Part shown: one piece after another, positions 43,717-52,462 of the stretch | Layout: the number at the start of each line of letters is the position of its first letter | How positions within the stretch are numbered: the stretch's first letter is position 1 | DNA from: Pedobacter sp. KBW06 | GTDB lineage: Bacteria > Bacteroidota > Bacteroidia > Sphingobacteriales > Sphingobacteriaceae | NCBI RefSeq assembly: GCF_003852525.1 | Contig: NZ_QAJL01000004.1 | Location: 7,258 to 71,257, forward strand | Length of the DNA stretch: 64,000 bases | Direction: 5' to 3' | Notes under the pieces: generated by a model | The model's database searches: none | What the model saw: the letters and a program-made list of their open reading frames with translations, nothing else | Told to the model about the DNA's origin: nothing | Made by a program: the position numbers and the translations under genes

Positions 43717-44154
43717 ATGAAAAGAACCCTCACTGCTTTAACAGCACTCTTACTAACAGTTGTACTCTTAAGTCCATCAAATCAATCTTTTGCAAAAAGC
43801 AATAAAACCACGCCTTTAAGAACAAATGTAAATTCGGCAAAAAAGGTAAAGAAAACACAGGCACAAATTCCATTAATGGCTACGAACAGTACAATCGATG
43901 GTGTTTATGTACAATTATGGAACACCACCTCCGGAGGTCATGTTTCCTATTACCTTCCGCCAAATACCAACAATCCAACCGTACTGGGGTATCTGCCGGC
44001 AAACAATGACATCTACAACGTCAGCTTAACTTCTACCGGAGGAGCACATGACATGTGGATCTACTGGGAGCATAAAACAAAGGTTACCGGATTAGTTGCC
44101 AACGGAATGGCACTTGCATGTCCGAGCTGTGCACAAATAAAAATCTTTAACTAA
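43717..44154 (+). CDS. Small secreted protein of unknown function in the PUL
   Basis: 145 residues with a Sec signal peptide (cleavage near SNQSFA, residue 26), then a basic stretch rich in Lys, Asn and Thr (27-50) and a compact domain from about 55 with a beta-rich, Tyr/Trp-rich sequence (GVYVQLWNTTSGGHVSYYLPP, DMWIYWEHKT). It ends in ALACPSCAQIKIFN, a Cys-x-x-Cys pair that could form a disulfide or bind a metal. I recognise no family. Its place between GH144 and GH43 suggests a glycan-binding or accessory role. Confidence 0.8.
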   Translation: MKRTLTALTALLLTVVLLSPSNQSFAKSNKTTPLRTNVNSAKKVKKTQAQIPLMATNSTIDGVYVQLWNTTSGGHVSYYLPPNTNNPTVLGYLPANNDIYNVSLTSTGGAHDMWIYWEHKTKVTGLVANGMALACPSCAQIKIFN

Positions 44155-44187
44155 AATGAGACTGGCTAAACATTTAAAAATATCATA

Positions 44188-45939
44188 ATGTCTATTAGAA
44201 AATACCTGACGATTTTCATGCTTTGTTTCTTACAAAGTCTACTGACATTTGCGCAGCAAAAACAAATGACCTATTGCAATCCGGTAAACCTGGATTACGG
44301 TTATACCCCTATCCCTAATTTTGCCACTCAGGGAAAACACAGGGCAACGGCTGACCCCGTAATTGTTAACTATAAAGGAGATTATTACTTATTTTCCACC
44401 AACCAATGGGGCTATTGGTGGAGCCCGGACCTCAACAACTGGAACTTTGTCTCCAAATCATTTTTAAGACCGGAGCACAAAGTATACGACGACCTGTGTG
44501 CCCCTTCTGTTTGGATCCAGGGCGATACCATGCTTGTTTTCGGTTCTACCTATTCCCGGAACTTTCCCATCTGGATGAGTACCAATCCTAAAGGTAATGA
44601 CTGGAAAGAAGTGGTTCATGAATTTGAAATCGGCGGATGGGATCCCGCCCATTTTGTAGATGAGGACGGAAAACTATACATGTATAACGGCAGCAGTAAT
44701 GTCTATCCGCTCTATGGTGTAGAACTCAATAGAAAAACATTTCAGCCGATAGGAACAAGAAAAGAACTGTTACTCCTGAACCCAGACCGATTTGGCTGGC
44801 AGCGCTTCGGGGAAAATCTCGACAATACTTTCCTCGACCCTTTTATGGAAGGTGCCTGGATGACAAAACACAATGACAAATACTACCTCCAATATGGTGC
44901 ACCAGCCACGGAATTCAGTGGTTATGCAGATGGTGTAGCAATTGGAAAAACACCACTCGGACCATTCGAACATCAGTCGCTTCCCTTCTCTTATAAACCC
45001 GGGGGCTTTGCCCGGGGTGCCGGACATGGAGCCACTTTCCAGGACAACTGGAAAAATTACTGGCATGTTTCTACCATGGTACTGGGTGTTAAAAATAATT
45101 TTGAAAGACGCATCGGTATCTGGCCGGCAGGCTTTGATAAAGATGATGTGATGTACATGGATGCCGCTTTTGGAGATTACCCTCACTACCTTCCCAATAA
45201 AGCTACAGATCATTTAAAAAGCGGCTTCACCGGATGGATGTTACTCAACTACAATAAGCCCGTGAGTGTATCCTCTACGCTGGGGAATTATAACGCCAAT
45301 AATGCGGTAGACGAAAACATCAGAACCTATTGGAGCGCCGCCTCTGATCAAAAGGGAGAATGGATCCAGTCTGACCTTGGTACCCTTTCTACCGTAAACG
45401 CAGTACAAATTAATTACGCGGATCAGGATGCTGCCTTTTTGGGGAAACAACAAGGTACTTACCATCAGTATAAACTCTGGTATTCAGTGGATGGACGCAG
45501 CTGGAAAATACTCGCTGACAAAAGCAACAATAAAAAAGATGTACCGCACGATTACCTGGAACTGGAGAAACCCATCAAAACCAGGTTCATCAAAATGGAA
45601 AACATCCACATGCCGACCGGAAAATTTGCCATCAGCGGATTGAGGGTCTTCGGAAACAGTAACCTGCCCAAACCGGAAATGGTCAAAGATTTTATCGTCC
45701 TGAGAACGGAAAAAGATAAACGTAGTGCCTGGATCAAATGGCAAACATCAAACGATGCCTATGCCTACAACATCTACCTGGGAACAGATCCGGACAAATT
45801 ATACAACTGCATTATGGTTCACAATGCAAACGAATATTGGTTTAAAGGAATGGATAAAGAAAAAACTTATTATTTCAGTATTGAGGCCATTAATGAAAGT
45901 GGCTTGTCAGAAAGAACAAAAGTGCAGGCGATTAATTAA
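44188..45939 (+). CDS. GH43-family glycosidase with F5/8C and Fn3 domains
   Basis: 583 residues with a Sec signal peptide (cleavage after LLTFAQ). A five-bladed GH43-like propeller (about 30-350) shows the catalytic-base aspartate at about 56 (RATADPVIV) and the acid Glu region (FMEGAWM). It is followed by an F5/8C (discoidin, CBM32-like) domain at about 355-485 (NNAVDENIRTYWSA) and a C-terminal fibronectin type III domain (about 495-583). GH43 enzymes usually cleave arabinose, xylose or galactose residues, so the presence here hints at side chains on the target glycan. Confidence 0.87.
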   Translation: MSIRKYLTIFMLCFLQSLLTFAQQKQMTYCNPVNLDYGYTPIPNFATQGKHRATADPVIVNYKGDYYLFSTNQWGYWWSPDLNNWNFVSKSFLRPEHKVYDDLCAPSVWIQGDTMLVFGSTYSRNFPIWMSTNPKGNDWKEVVHEFEIGGWDPAHFVDEDGKLYMYNGSSNVYPLYGVELNRKTFQPIGTRKELLLLNPDRFGWQRFGENLDNTFLDPFMEGAWMTKHNDKYYLQYGAPATEFSGYADGVAIGKTPLGPFEHQSLPFSYKPGGFARGAGHGATFQDNWKNYWHVSTMVLGVKNNFERRIGIWPAGFDKDDVMYMDAAFGDYPHYLPNKATDHLKSGFTGWMLLNYNKPVSVSSTLGNYNANNAVDENIRTYWSAASDQKGEWIQSDLGTLSTVNAVQINYADQDAAFLGKQQGTYHQYKLWYSVDGRSWKILADKSNNKKDVPHDYLELEKPIKTRFIKMENIHMPTGKFAISGLRVFGNSNLPKPEMVKDFIVLRTEKDKRSAWIKWQTSNDAYAYNIYLGTDPDKLYNCIMVHNANEYWFKGMDKEKTYYFSIEAINESGLSERTKVQAIN

Positions 45940-45949
45940 ACACAAAAGA

Positions 45950-46606
45950 ATGAAGCGATTTTATTATTTCCTGGTTTTATTAAGCATCAGTTGCGGAACA
46001 GCAACGGCGCAGGAAAAACCAGCCTTCTGGAAGGAAATCCAGGACTTTAAACACAAAGACAGCATTTCAATGCCATCAAAAAACGGGATCCTGTTTGTAG
46101 GTAGTTCGTCATTTGAAAAATGGAAAGATCTGGAAACCGTCTTTAAAAATTATCAGGCCATCAACAGAGGTTTTGGCGGTTCTACACTGGCACAGGCCAA
46201 CTATTATGTGGCCGACCTCGTGTACCCTTATCAGCCCCGTCAGGTGGTGATTTATAGCGGTGAGAATGACATTGCCATGGATGGCGTCAATGCGCTGGAA
46301 ACCTTAAACAGGTTTGCCAGCTTTTTTACCAGCATCAGAAATAAATTCCCGGATCTTCCGGTATTGTATCTTTCTATAAAAAACAGCCCTTCCAGAACTA
46401 AATTTTCTGCCACAAACACGCATACCAATGCCCTGATCAAAGAATACCTGAGTCATTATAAAAATGCGCAGTTTCTGGATGTAAACAGCAAAATGTTAAA
46501 AAACAATGCCGTCCGTCCGGAGCTTTTTCTGGAAGATATGCTCCACATGAATCCGGAAGGATATGCCATCTGGATCAAAGCCATAACCCCTTGCCTGATT
46601 AAATAA
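45950..46606 (+). CDS. Secreted SGNH-family hydrolase
   Basis: 218 residues from ATG 45950, starting 10 bases after the GH43 stop; a longer frame from 45725 lies inside GH43 and is discarded. The signal sequence (SISCGTATAQ) may be Sec type or lipoprotein (Cys15). Blocks fit SGNH hydrolases: GSSSF (nucleophile Ser53), GFGGSTLA, GEND and the catalytic DMLHMNPEG near the C terminus. It probably removes an acyl or acetyl group from the glycan, though some members have other activities. Confidence 0.85.
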   Translation: MKRFYYFLVLLSISCGTATAQEKPAFWKEIQDFKHKDSISMPSKNGILFVGSSSFEKWKDLETVFKNYQAINRGFGGSTLAQANYYVADLVYPYQPRQVVIYSGENDIAMDGVNALETLNRFASFFTSIRNKFPDLPVLYLSIKNSPSRTKFSATNTHTNALIKEYLSHYKNAQFLDVNSKMLKNNAVRPELFLEDMLHMNPEGYAIWIKAITPCLIK

Positions 46607-46631
46607 CGAACACACATAAAAACAACATATA

Positions 46632-48935
46632 ATGAGAAAAGCGACTTACTTATTTTTTCTGGCCGCCCTTTTTAGTCTGAGCTCCGGCTTTGCACAACAA
46701 AAGAAAGCGGTAACAGCGGCCGATCAAAAGATGAATGCCTTTATTAAAAACCTCCTGTCAAAAATGACACTGGAGGAAAAAATCGGACAGCTCAATCTAC
46801 TGACAGGCGGAGAAGCGACCACTGGTTCTGTAGTGAGTACAGGCGTAGAAAGTAAAATTAAAAACGGACAGGTAGGAGGAATTTTCTCGCTGACTACCCC
46901 TGCCAGAATCCGCAAAGCACAGGAAATTGCAGTGAACCAGACCCGTCTGAAAATCCCGATCATCTTTGGTCAGGATGTGATTCACGGTTATAAAACTACT
47001 TTCCCAATCCCATTGGCTCTATCCTGCAGCTGGGATATGGCACTCATCGAGAAAACAGCGAGAATCGCTGCCGTTGAAGCTACTGCTGATGGTTTAAACT
47101 GGACCTTCTCCCCTATGGTAGACATTTCCAGAGACCCACGCTGGGGAAGAATTTCTGAAGGATCAGGTGAGGATACTTACCTGGGTTCAGAAATTGCAAA
47201 AGCAATGGTAAAAGGATATCAGGGCGATGACTTGTCTAAATACAATACCATGATGGCATGTGTAAAACACTTCGCTTTATATGGTGCTGCCGAGTCAGGA
47301 CGAGATTACAACACTACTGATATGAGTCTGCACAGGATGTACAATGAATATTTACCTCCATATAAAGCAGCTGTCGATGCAGGTGCCGGCAGTGTAATGA
47401 CTTCTTTTAACGACATCAATGGAGTTCCCGCTACTGCCAACAAATGGCTAATGACTGATTTGTTGCGCAAACAATGGGGATTTGATGGCTTTGTGGTTAC
47501 CGATTATACCGCAGTAAATGAGCTGATCGATCATGGATTAGGCGACCTTCAGGCAGTTTCAGCACTATCTATAAATGCCGGAGTTGAAATGGACATGGTA
47601 GGAGAAGGATTCTTAACCACCCTGAAAAAATCAGTTCAGGAAGGAAAAGTTAAAGAACAACAAATCACCAATGCCTGCAGACTGGTACTGGAAGCAAAAT
47701 ACAAACTGGGTTTATTTGATGATCCTTTCCGTTATTGCAGTGAAGAACGCGCAAAAAATGAAATCCTGACCCCGGAACACTTAAAGGCTGCCCGCGAAAC
47801 TGCAGCTCAAAGCTTCGTTTTGTTAAAAAATCAGGGACAAATCTTACCACTTAAGAAAACAGGTACAGTAGCCCTGATTGGCCCATTGGCAAATACAGGA
47901 AGCAATATGCCTGGAACCTGGAGCGTAAACAGTGACTTAAAAAACACCATCTCTCTTTTAGAAGGACTAAAAGCCAATGCAGGTGCAGACCTTAAAATCT
48001 TACACAGCATGGGTGCCAATTTATTGACAGATCCTGAATATCAGAAAAGAGCAACCATGTTTGGCCGTGACATTCCAAGAGACAACCGTTCTGAGGAAGA
48101 AATGATCAACGAAGCCGTAGCAACTGCCAAAAAATCTGACGTTGTTGTTGCCGCACTTGGAGAAAGTTCTGAGATGAGTGGAGAAAGCTCCAGCCGTACC
48201 AATCTTGACATTCCTGAGCCTCAAAAAAGATTATTACAAGCCTTGTTAAAAACCGGAAAACCAGTAGTGCTGGTATTGTTCACCGGACGACCATTAACCC
48301 TGAAATGGGAAGATGAAAATGTTCCTGCCATCTTAAACGTTTGGTTTGGTGGTACAGAAGCAGCAAATGCCATCTCGGATGTCTTGTTTGGAAAAGTAAA
48401 CCCATCCGGCAAACTAACGGCTACTTTCCCGCAAAATGTAGGTCAGATTCCACTTTACTACAGTCAGAAAAGCACTGGCCGTCCTTTAGAAGAGGGAAAA
48501 TGGTTCTCGAAATTCCGTTCCAATTACCTGGATGTCAGCAATGAGCCTTTGTATCCTTTCGGATATGGCCTGAGCTATACTACTTTTGACTACAGCAACC
48601 TTAAACTGAGCAAAACTAAGTTTAAAGCTGGCGAAACCATTACCGCAACCATCACTGTTAAAAATACAGGTGCAGCAGAGGGTAAAGAAGTTGTTCAAAT
48701 GTACATCAGAGACCTGGTGGGCAGCATTACCCGACCGGTTAAGGAATTAAAAGGCTTTCAAAAGATCAGTTTAAAAGCCGGAGAAAGCAAAGACATCAGT
48801 TTCAAAATCTCGGTAGAGGACCTCAAGTTCTATAATGCAGATTTAAAATTTGTTGCAGAACCTGGTGATTTTAAAATATTCATCGGAACCAACTCCAGAG
48901 ACAATTCGGAAGCATCCTTCCAGCTGACACTTTAG
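46632..48935 (+). CDS. GH3 beta-glucosidase (BglX-like)
   Basis: 767 residues with a Sec signal peptide (cleavage after SSGFAQ). A GH3 N-terminal barrel (about 55-370) holds the nucleophile aspartate in GFVVTDYTAVNEL; the C-terminal GH3 domain (about 395-640) and a fibronectin type III-like domain (about 665-760) complete the BglX layout. It is periplasmic and would release glucose from oligosaccharides made by the GH144 enzyme; GH3 members from Bacteroidota beta-1,2-glucan loci act on sophoro-oligosaccharides. It is followed by a strong terminator. Confidence 0.93.
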   Translation: MRKATYLFFLAALFSLSSGFAQQKKAVTAADQKMNAFIKNLLSKMTLEEKIGQLNLLTGGEATTGSVVSTGVESKIKNGQVGGIFSLTTPARIRKAQEIAVNQTRLKIPIIFGQDVIHGYKTTFPIPLALSCSWDMALIEKTARIAAVEATADGLNWTFSPMVDISRDPRWGRISEGSGEDTYLGSEIAKAMVKGYQGDDLSKYNTMMACVKHFALYGAAESGRDYNTTDMSLHRMYNEYLPPYKAAVDAGAGSVMTSFNDINGVPATANKWLMTDLLRKQWGFDGFVVTDYTAVNELIDHGLGDLQAVSALSINAGVEMDMVGEGFLTTLKKSVQEGKVKEQQITNACRLVLEAKYKLGLFDDPFRYCSEERAKNEILTPEHLKAARETAAQSFVLLKNQGQILPLKKTGTVALIGPLANTGSNMPGTWSVNSDLKNTISLLEGLKANAGADLKILHSMGANLLTDPEYQKRATMFGRDIPRDNRSEEEMINEAVATAKKSDVVVAALGESSEMSGESSSRTNLDIPEPQKRLLQALLKTGKPVVLVLFTGRPLTLKWEDENVPAILNVWFGGTEAANAISDVLFGKVNPSGKLTATFPQNVGQIPLYYSQKSTGRPLEEGKWFSKFRSNYLDVSNEPLYPFGYGLSYTTFDYSNLKLSKTKFKAGETITATITVKNTGAAEGKEVVQMYIRDLVGSITRPVKELKGFQKISLKAGESKDISFKISVEDLKFYNADLKFVAEPGDFKIFIGTNSRDNSEASFQLTL

Positions 48936-48952
48936 TTCTTTCCACCTTGTGT

Positions 48953-48993
48953 AAACCTTGACTGTATAAATGCAGTCAGGGTTTATTTTTTTT
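48953..48993 (+). terminator. Terminator of the PUL enzyme operon
   Basis: AAACCTTGACTG pairs with CAGTCAGGGTTT (one G-U) around an eight-base loop, followed by ATTTTTTTTT. Confidence 0.9.
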
Positions 48994-49024
48994 AAATGAT
49001 TCTTAATTTGTTTAATTTTGGAAG

Positions 49025-49816
49025 ATGAACCGCCCTACAATAATTATTTCGATGTTACTGCTGATCTCTGCGATGAGTATTAAAGCACAGGATTTTAAAA
49101 AATTTGATAAAGGAAGCTTTATTGAAGGAAAAGATAGCATTTACTACCGCATCCTCTTTCCCCAGAATTTTGATGCGACGAAGAAATACCCGATCCTCTT
49201 TTTTTTACATGGAAGCGGAGAAAGGGGCAATGACAACCAAAAGCAATTGACACATGGCGCAAAACTGTTCCTGAAAGACGACATCCGTAAACAGTTTCCC
49301 GCCATCATCGTTTTTCCGCAATGTGCTGAAAACAGCTTTTGGGCAAATGTAGAATTCGGGACAGATCCGCAAGGCAAACGTGCCTTTAATTTTCAAAAAA
49401 GAGGAAAACCAACCAAGGCCATGCATGCATTGCTGGGCATGATTGACAACTTCATGGATAAACCTTTTGTAGACCACAAACAGGTATATATTGGCGGCTT
49501 ATCTATGGGTGCTATGGGTACCTACGAATTATTGAGAAGAAAAAAGAAACTTTTTGCAGCAGCCTTTGCCATCTGTGGAGGCGATAACGTAGCAAATGTT
49601 CAGAAATATAAAGATGTTCCCCTTTGGATTTTTCATGGGGAGAAAGATGATGTGGTACCGGTAGTTCATTCTACCATCATCGCGGATCAGCTTAAGGTCT
49701 TGGGGAAAGTACCGAAGCTTACTTTGTATCCGAATGCCAACCACAACAGTTGGGACACTGCCTTTGCAGATCCCAAACTATTGCCCTGGTTATTTTCTAA
49801 TCAGAACCAGCGTTAG
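49025..49816 (+). CDS. Secreted alpha/beta-hydrolase (esterase/phospholipase-like)
   Basis: 263 residues with a Sec signal peptide (cleavage after SIKAQ). The alpha/beta-hydrolase fold has the oxyanion loop FFLHGSGERG, the nucleophile elbow GGLSMGAMG, and the acid and base in HGEKDDVVP and NANHNSWD. This group, near prolyl-oligopeptidase and phospholipase/carboxylesterase types, is frequent in PULs as carbohydrate esterase. It is separated from the PUL operon by a terminator, so it has its own promoter. Its stop abuts that of the YebC gene with no base between. Confidence 0.87.
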   Translation: MNRPTIIISMLLLISAMSIKAQDFKKFDKGSFIEGKDSIYYRILFPQNFDATKKYPILFFLHGSGERGNDNQKQLTHGAKLFLKDDIRKQFPAIIVFPQCAENSFWANVEFGTDPQGKRAFNFQKRGKPTKAMHALLGMIDNFMDKPFVDHKQVYIGGLSMGAMGTYELLRRKKKLFAAAFAICGGDNVANVQKYKDVPLWIFHGEKDDVVPVVHSTIIADQLKVLGKVPKLTLYPNANHNSWDTAFADPKLLPWLFSNQNQR

Positions 49817-50542
49817 CTAGTCTGCCATATTGTGATAAACGGCCTGAACATCATCGTCCTCTTCCAGCTTATCAATTAATTTAAATACATCTACTGCCTG
49901 CTCTTCTGTAATAGGAGTGGTAGACTGAGAGATGCGCTCTAATTTTGCACTTTTCATTTCCAGACCTGTATCTTCTAAAGCCTTCTGCATTTTTCCAAAG
50001 TCTTCAAAAGCAGTTTGTACTACTGCAATGTCATTTCCTTCTTCATCCGCTTCCAGGTACAATTCTTCTAAACCGGCATCAATCAATTCAAATTCCAGTT
50101 CTTCCAGATCTTTCTCTCCCGGTAAGAAACGGAAGACAGACTTGCGGCTGAAAATAAAATCCAGAGATCCTGTTTTACCTAAAGTACCCCCTGTTTTATT
50201 GAAATAACTGCGCACATTCGCTACAGTTCTGTTGGTATTGTCTGTAGCTGTTTCGATCAGAATGGCTACACCATGTTGTGCATAACCTTCATAAACAAAC
50301 TCTTCATAACCATTTTCATCTTTATTCGATGCCCTTTTAATGGCAGCATCTACCCTATCCTTAGGCATATTTACTGCCTTCGCATTCTGGATCGCAGTAC
50401 GTAAGCGGGAGTTGGTATCCGGTGAAGGTCCACCATCCTTAACGGCCATTACAATCTCTTTACCTATCCTGGTAAATTGAACGGCCATTTTAGCCCAACG
50501 CTTAAATTTTCGCTCTTTTCTAAATTCAAATGCTCTTCCCAT
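49817..50542 (-). CDS. YebC/PmpR-family regulator or translation factor
   Basis: 241 residues with the family opening (GRAFEFRKERKFKRWAKMA in place of the usual GHSKWANIKHRK), then the NMPKDRVDAAIKRASNK, FVYEGYAQHGVAILIE and NVRSYFNKTGGTLGKTGSL blocks. The family was described as transcriptional regulators; a subset assists translation of difficult motifs. The N-terminal variant seen here is common in Bacteroidota. It overlaps nothing but ends directly at the esterase stop, with no terminator. Confidence 0.9.
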   Translation of the reverse strand: MGRAFEFRKERKFKRWAKMAVQFTRIGKEIVMAVKDGGPSPDTNSRLRTAIQNAKAVNMPKDRVDAAIKRASNKDENGYEEFVYEGYAQHGVAILIETATDNTNRTVANVRSYFNKTGGTLGKTGSLDFIFSRKSVFRFLPGEKDLEELEFELIDAGLEELYLEADEEGNDIAVVQTAFEDFGKMQKALEDTGLEMKSAKLERISQSTTPITEEQAVDVFKLIDKLEEDDDVQAVYHNMAD

Positions 50543-50571
50543 TGTATATTTTTATTTAAGGATCTCCCTTA

Positions 50572-51522
50572 TTAATGATTACTCTGTAAGTTTTTCAACA
50601 TATCTACCGTCATTTTCGACAAGTCAAACTCCGGCTTCCATCCCCAGTCTTTCTGAGCAAAGCTGTCGTCGATAGAACGTGGCCAGCTGTTCGCGATCGC
50701 CTGACGTGGATCGTTGTCTTTGTAAGTTAAGGTAAAATCCGGAATATGTTTCCTGATTTCCGCCGCCAAAACCTCTGGTGTAAAACTTACCCCGCCAAAA
50801 TTATAACTGGAACGGATAGATATTTTACTCGATTCCGCATCCATCAACTGGATCGTACCACGGATGGCATCGTCCATGTACATCATTGGCAATTCCGTTT
50901 CTGCATTTAAGAACGAAGCATAACTTCCTTTGGTTAATGCATCATGGAAAATATGAATGGCATAATCCGTTGTTCCTCCACCCGGAGCAGCTTTCCAGCT
51001 GATCAATCCGGGATAACGGATACTGCGGACATCCAGGCCAAATTTCTGGTTATAATATTCGCACCAGCGTTCGCCAGCCAGTTTACTGATTCCATACACT
51101 GTATTCGGGTCCATCACGCAATATTGAGGCGTTGCATCTTTAGGCGAGTTTGGCCCAAATACTGCAATTGAACTTGGCCAGTATACTTTAGCTGTTTTGT
51201 AAGTAATCGCCAGGTCTAAAATATTAAGCAAACCATTCATATTCAGGTCCCAGGCCAGTTTAGGATTCTGTTCTCCCGTAGCCGACAACAATGCCGCAAG
51301 TAAATAGACCTGTGTAGGTTTATATTTCTGAAAAATGTTGTTCAGAATGTCTTTTTCAAGCACATTCACAAACTCGAATGGTCCTGAGTTCTTGATGTCA
51401 TAATCAGGTCTGCGAATGTCACAGGCCACTACATTACTCTCACCATAGCTCTTACGTAAGGCGGTTACAAGTTCAGTGCCGATCTGACCGTTAGAGCCCA
51501 ATACTAATATTTTCTCAATCAT
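50572..51522 (-). CDS. L-threonine dehydrogenase, epimerase (extended SDR) type
   Basis: NAD-dependent dehydrogenase that oxidises L-threonine to 2-amino-3-ketobutyrate. The 316-residue extended SDR shows the nucleotide motif LGSNGQIG (8-15), a PSSIAVFGPNSP active-site serine strand and the catalytic Tyr/Lys in YGISKLAGE. The stretch VRSIRYPGLISWKAAPGGGTTDYA is specific to the SDR-type threonine dehydrogenases rather than UDP-sugar epimerases. kbl at 24 kb completes the path to glycine and acetyl-CoA. It has its own promoter. Confidence 0.9.
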   Translation of the reverse strand: MIEKILVLGSNGQIGTELVTALRKSYGESNVVACDIRRPDYDIKNSGPFEFVNVLEKDILNNIFQKYKPTQVYLLAALLSATGEQNPKLAWDLNMNGLLNILDLAITYKTAKVYWPSSIAVFGPNSPKDATPQYCVMDPNTVYGISKLAGERWCEYYNQKFGLDVRSIRYPGLISWKAAPGGGTTDYAIHIFHDALTKGSYASFLNAETELPMMYMDDAIRGTIQLMDAESSKISIRSSYNFGGVSFTPEVLAAEIRKHIPDFTLTYKDNDPRQAIANSWPRSIDDSFAQKDWGWKPEFDLSKMTVDMLKNLQSNH

Positions 51523-51540
51523 GAATTATTTGGATTTTGA

Positions 51541-51548
51541 CAAAGTTA
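51541..51548 (-). promoter_or_regulatory. -7 promoter element for threonine dehydrogenase
   Basis: Minus strand TAACTTTG, exact match to TAnnTTTG, 18 bases before the ATG at 51522. Confidence 0.55.
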
Positions 51549-51680
51549 AAAAAACGTAACAAACCTATATAAAATGTTTATGATTTATCATGCATCTCCC
51601 TGATAATTCCTCCCCTACCTCTCCCGGTCCTCCCAAAGAATAGCACAGGAAATTGATTAAGTAACAAAAACATTATATAT

Positions 51681-51703
51681 TTATAAATACTGTGTATTTA
51701 TAA
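51681..51703. promoter_or_regulatory. Perfect 23-base palindrome, candidate operator
   Basis: TTATAAATAC-TGT-GTATTTATAA: perfect ten-base arms with a three-base spacer, 79 bases before the first gene of the 3-keto-glycoside operon. The size and symmetry suit a dimeric repressor or activator. The regulator is not encoded in the adjacent sequence. Confidence 0.6.
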
Positions 51704-51781
51704 CACTAACTGTTAATTTTTGCTTATTATTACAAAACAAAACACACTTATAACCACATATAAACACCTAAACCGCCTAAT

Positions 51782-52441
51782 ATGGACAGAAGAGAAGCAG
51801 TGAAGAGTGTTGCCTTTTTAATGGGGGCAGCATTATCCGCAACTACGATCGGAGTATTTTTAGAGAGTTGCAATTCACCATCCACATCAACTGCCGGTAG
51901 TTTATTTTCCGCAGATCAGGAAAAACTAATTACCGAAGTAGCTGACATCATTATCCCTACCACAAGCACACCTGGGGCTAAAGAAGCTGGAGTAGGACCA
52001 TTTATCGCCATGATGGTCAAAGATTGCTACCCTTCAGATGCTCAAAAAGCATTTACCAAGGGTCTTGAAGATCTGGAAAAACAATCAAAAGACACCTTTA
52101 AAAAATCATTCCTGGAAATTTCTGTAGCACAGCGTCAGGAACTTTTAAACAAAGTTCGTGAAGCAACCATTGCAGCAAGCAAGGTGGAAAAAGATGCACT
52201 AGAAAAACAACAGGAAAACGTTACTCAGAAAAAGTCTGAAAAAGAAGCTCCCGGAAATGCAATGACCCCTAAGGATAAGCCTAAAACGGCCCCTCAGTTC
52301 TTTGCAATTATCAGGGATTTAACCTTATTGGGTTATTTCACCTCAGAGATCGGTGCTACCAAGGCCTTGGCCTATGTAGAAATCCCTGGCCGTTATGACG
52401 GCTGTGTGGACTTAAAACCAGGTCAAAAAGTTTGGGCATAA
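51782..52441 (+). CDS. Gluconate 2-dehydrogenase subunit 3-like protein
   Basis: 219 residues with a Tat-like leader (DRREAVKSVAFLMG) followed by a possible lipid-attachment cysteine (FLESCNS). The core from about 42 has the gluconate-dehydrogenase small-subunit layout: FSADQEKLITEVADIIIPTTSTPGAKEAGV and GYFTSEIGATKALAYVEIPGRYDGC. A Lys/Glu-rich linker near 140-175 interrupts it. Such subunits help the flavoprotein fold and carry it through Tat. It is 21 bases upstream of the GMC gene and forms the enzyme with it. Confidence 0.9.
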   Translation: MDRREAVKSVAFLMGAALSATTIGVFLESCNSPSTSTAGSLFSADQEKLITEVADIIIPTTSTPGAKEAGVGPFIAMMVKDCYPSDAQKAFTKGLEDLEKQSKDTFKKSFLEISVAQRQELLNKVREATIAASKVEKDALEKQQENVTQKKSEKEAPGNAMTPKDKPKTAPQFFAIIRDLTLLGYFTSEIGATKALAYVEIPGRYDGCVDLKPGQKVWA

Positions 52442-52462
52442 ATCTTTTATAAAATTTAGACA

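Noticed and set aside
44464..45744. Several minus-strand open frames across GH43
   Set aside because: Shadow frames of a strongly supported coding gene; none shows a domain or start context.
45725..45949. Earlier start for the SGNH hydrolase
   Set aside because: Lies inside the GH43 gene in another frame; the ATG at 45950 gives a proper signal peptide.
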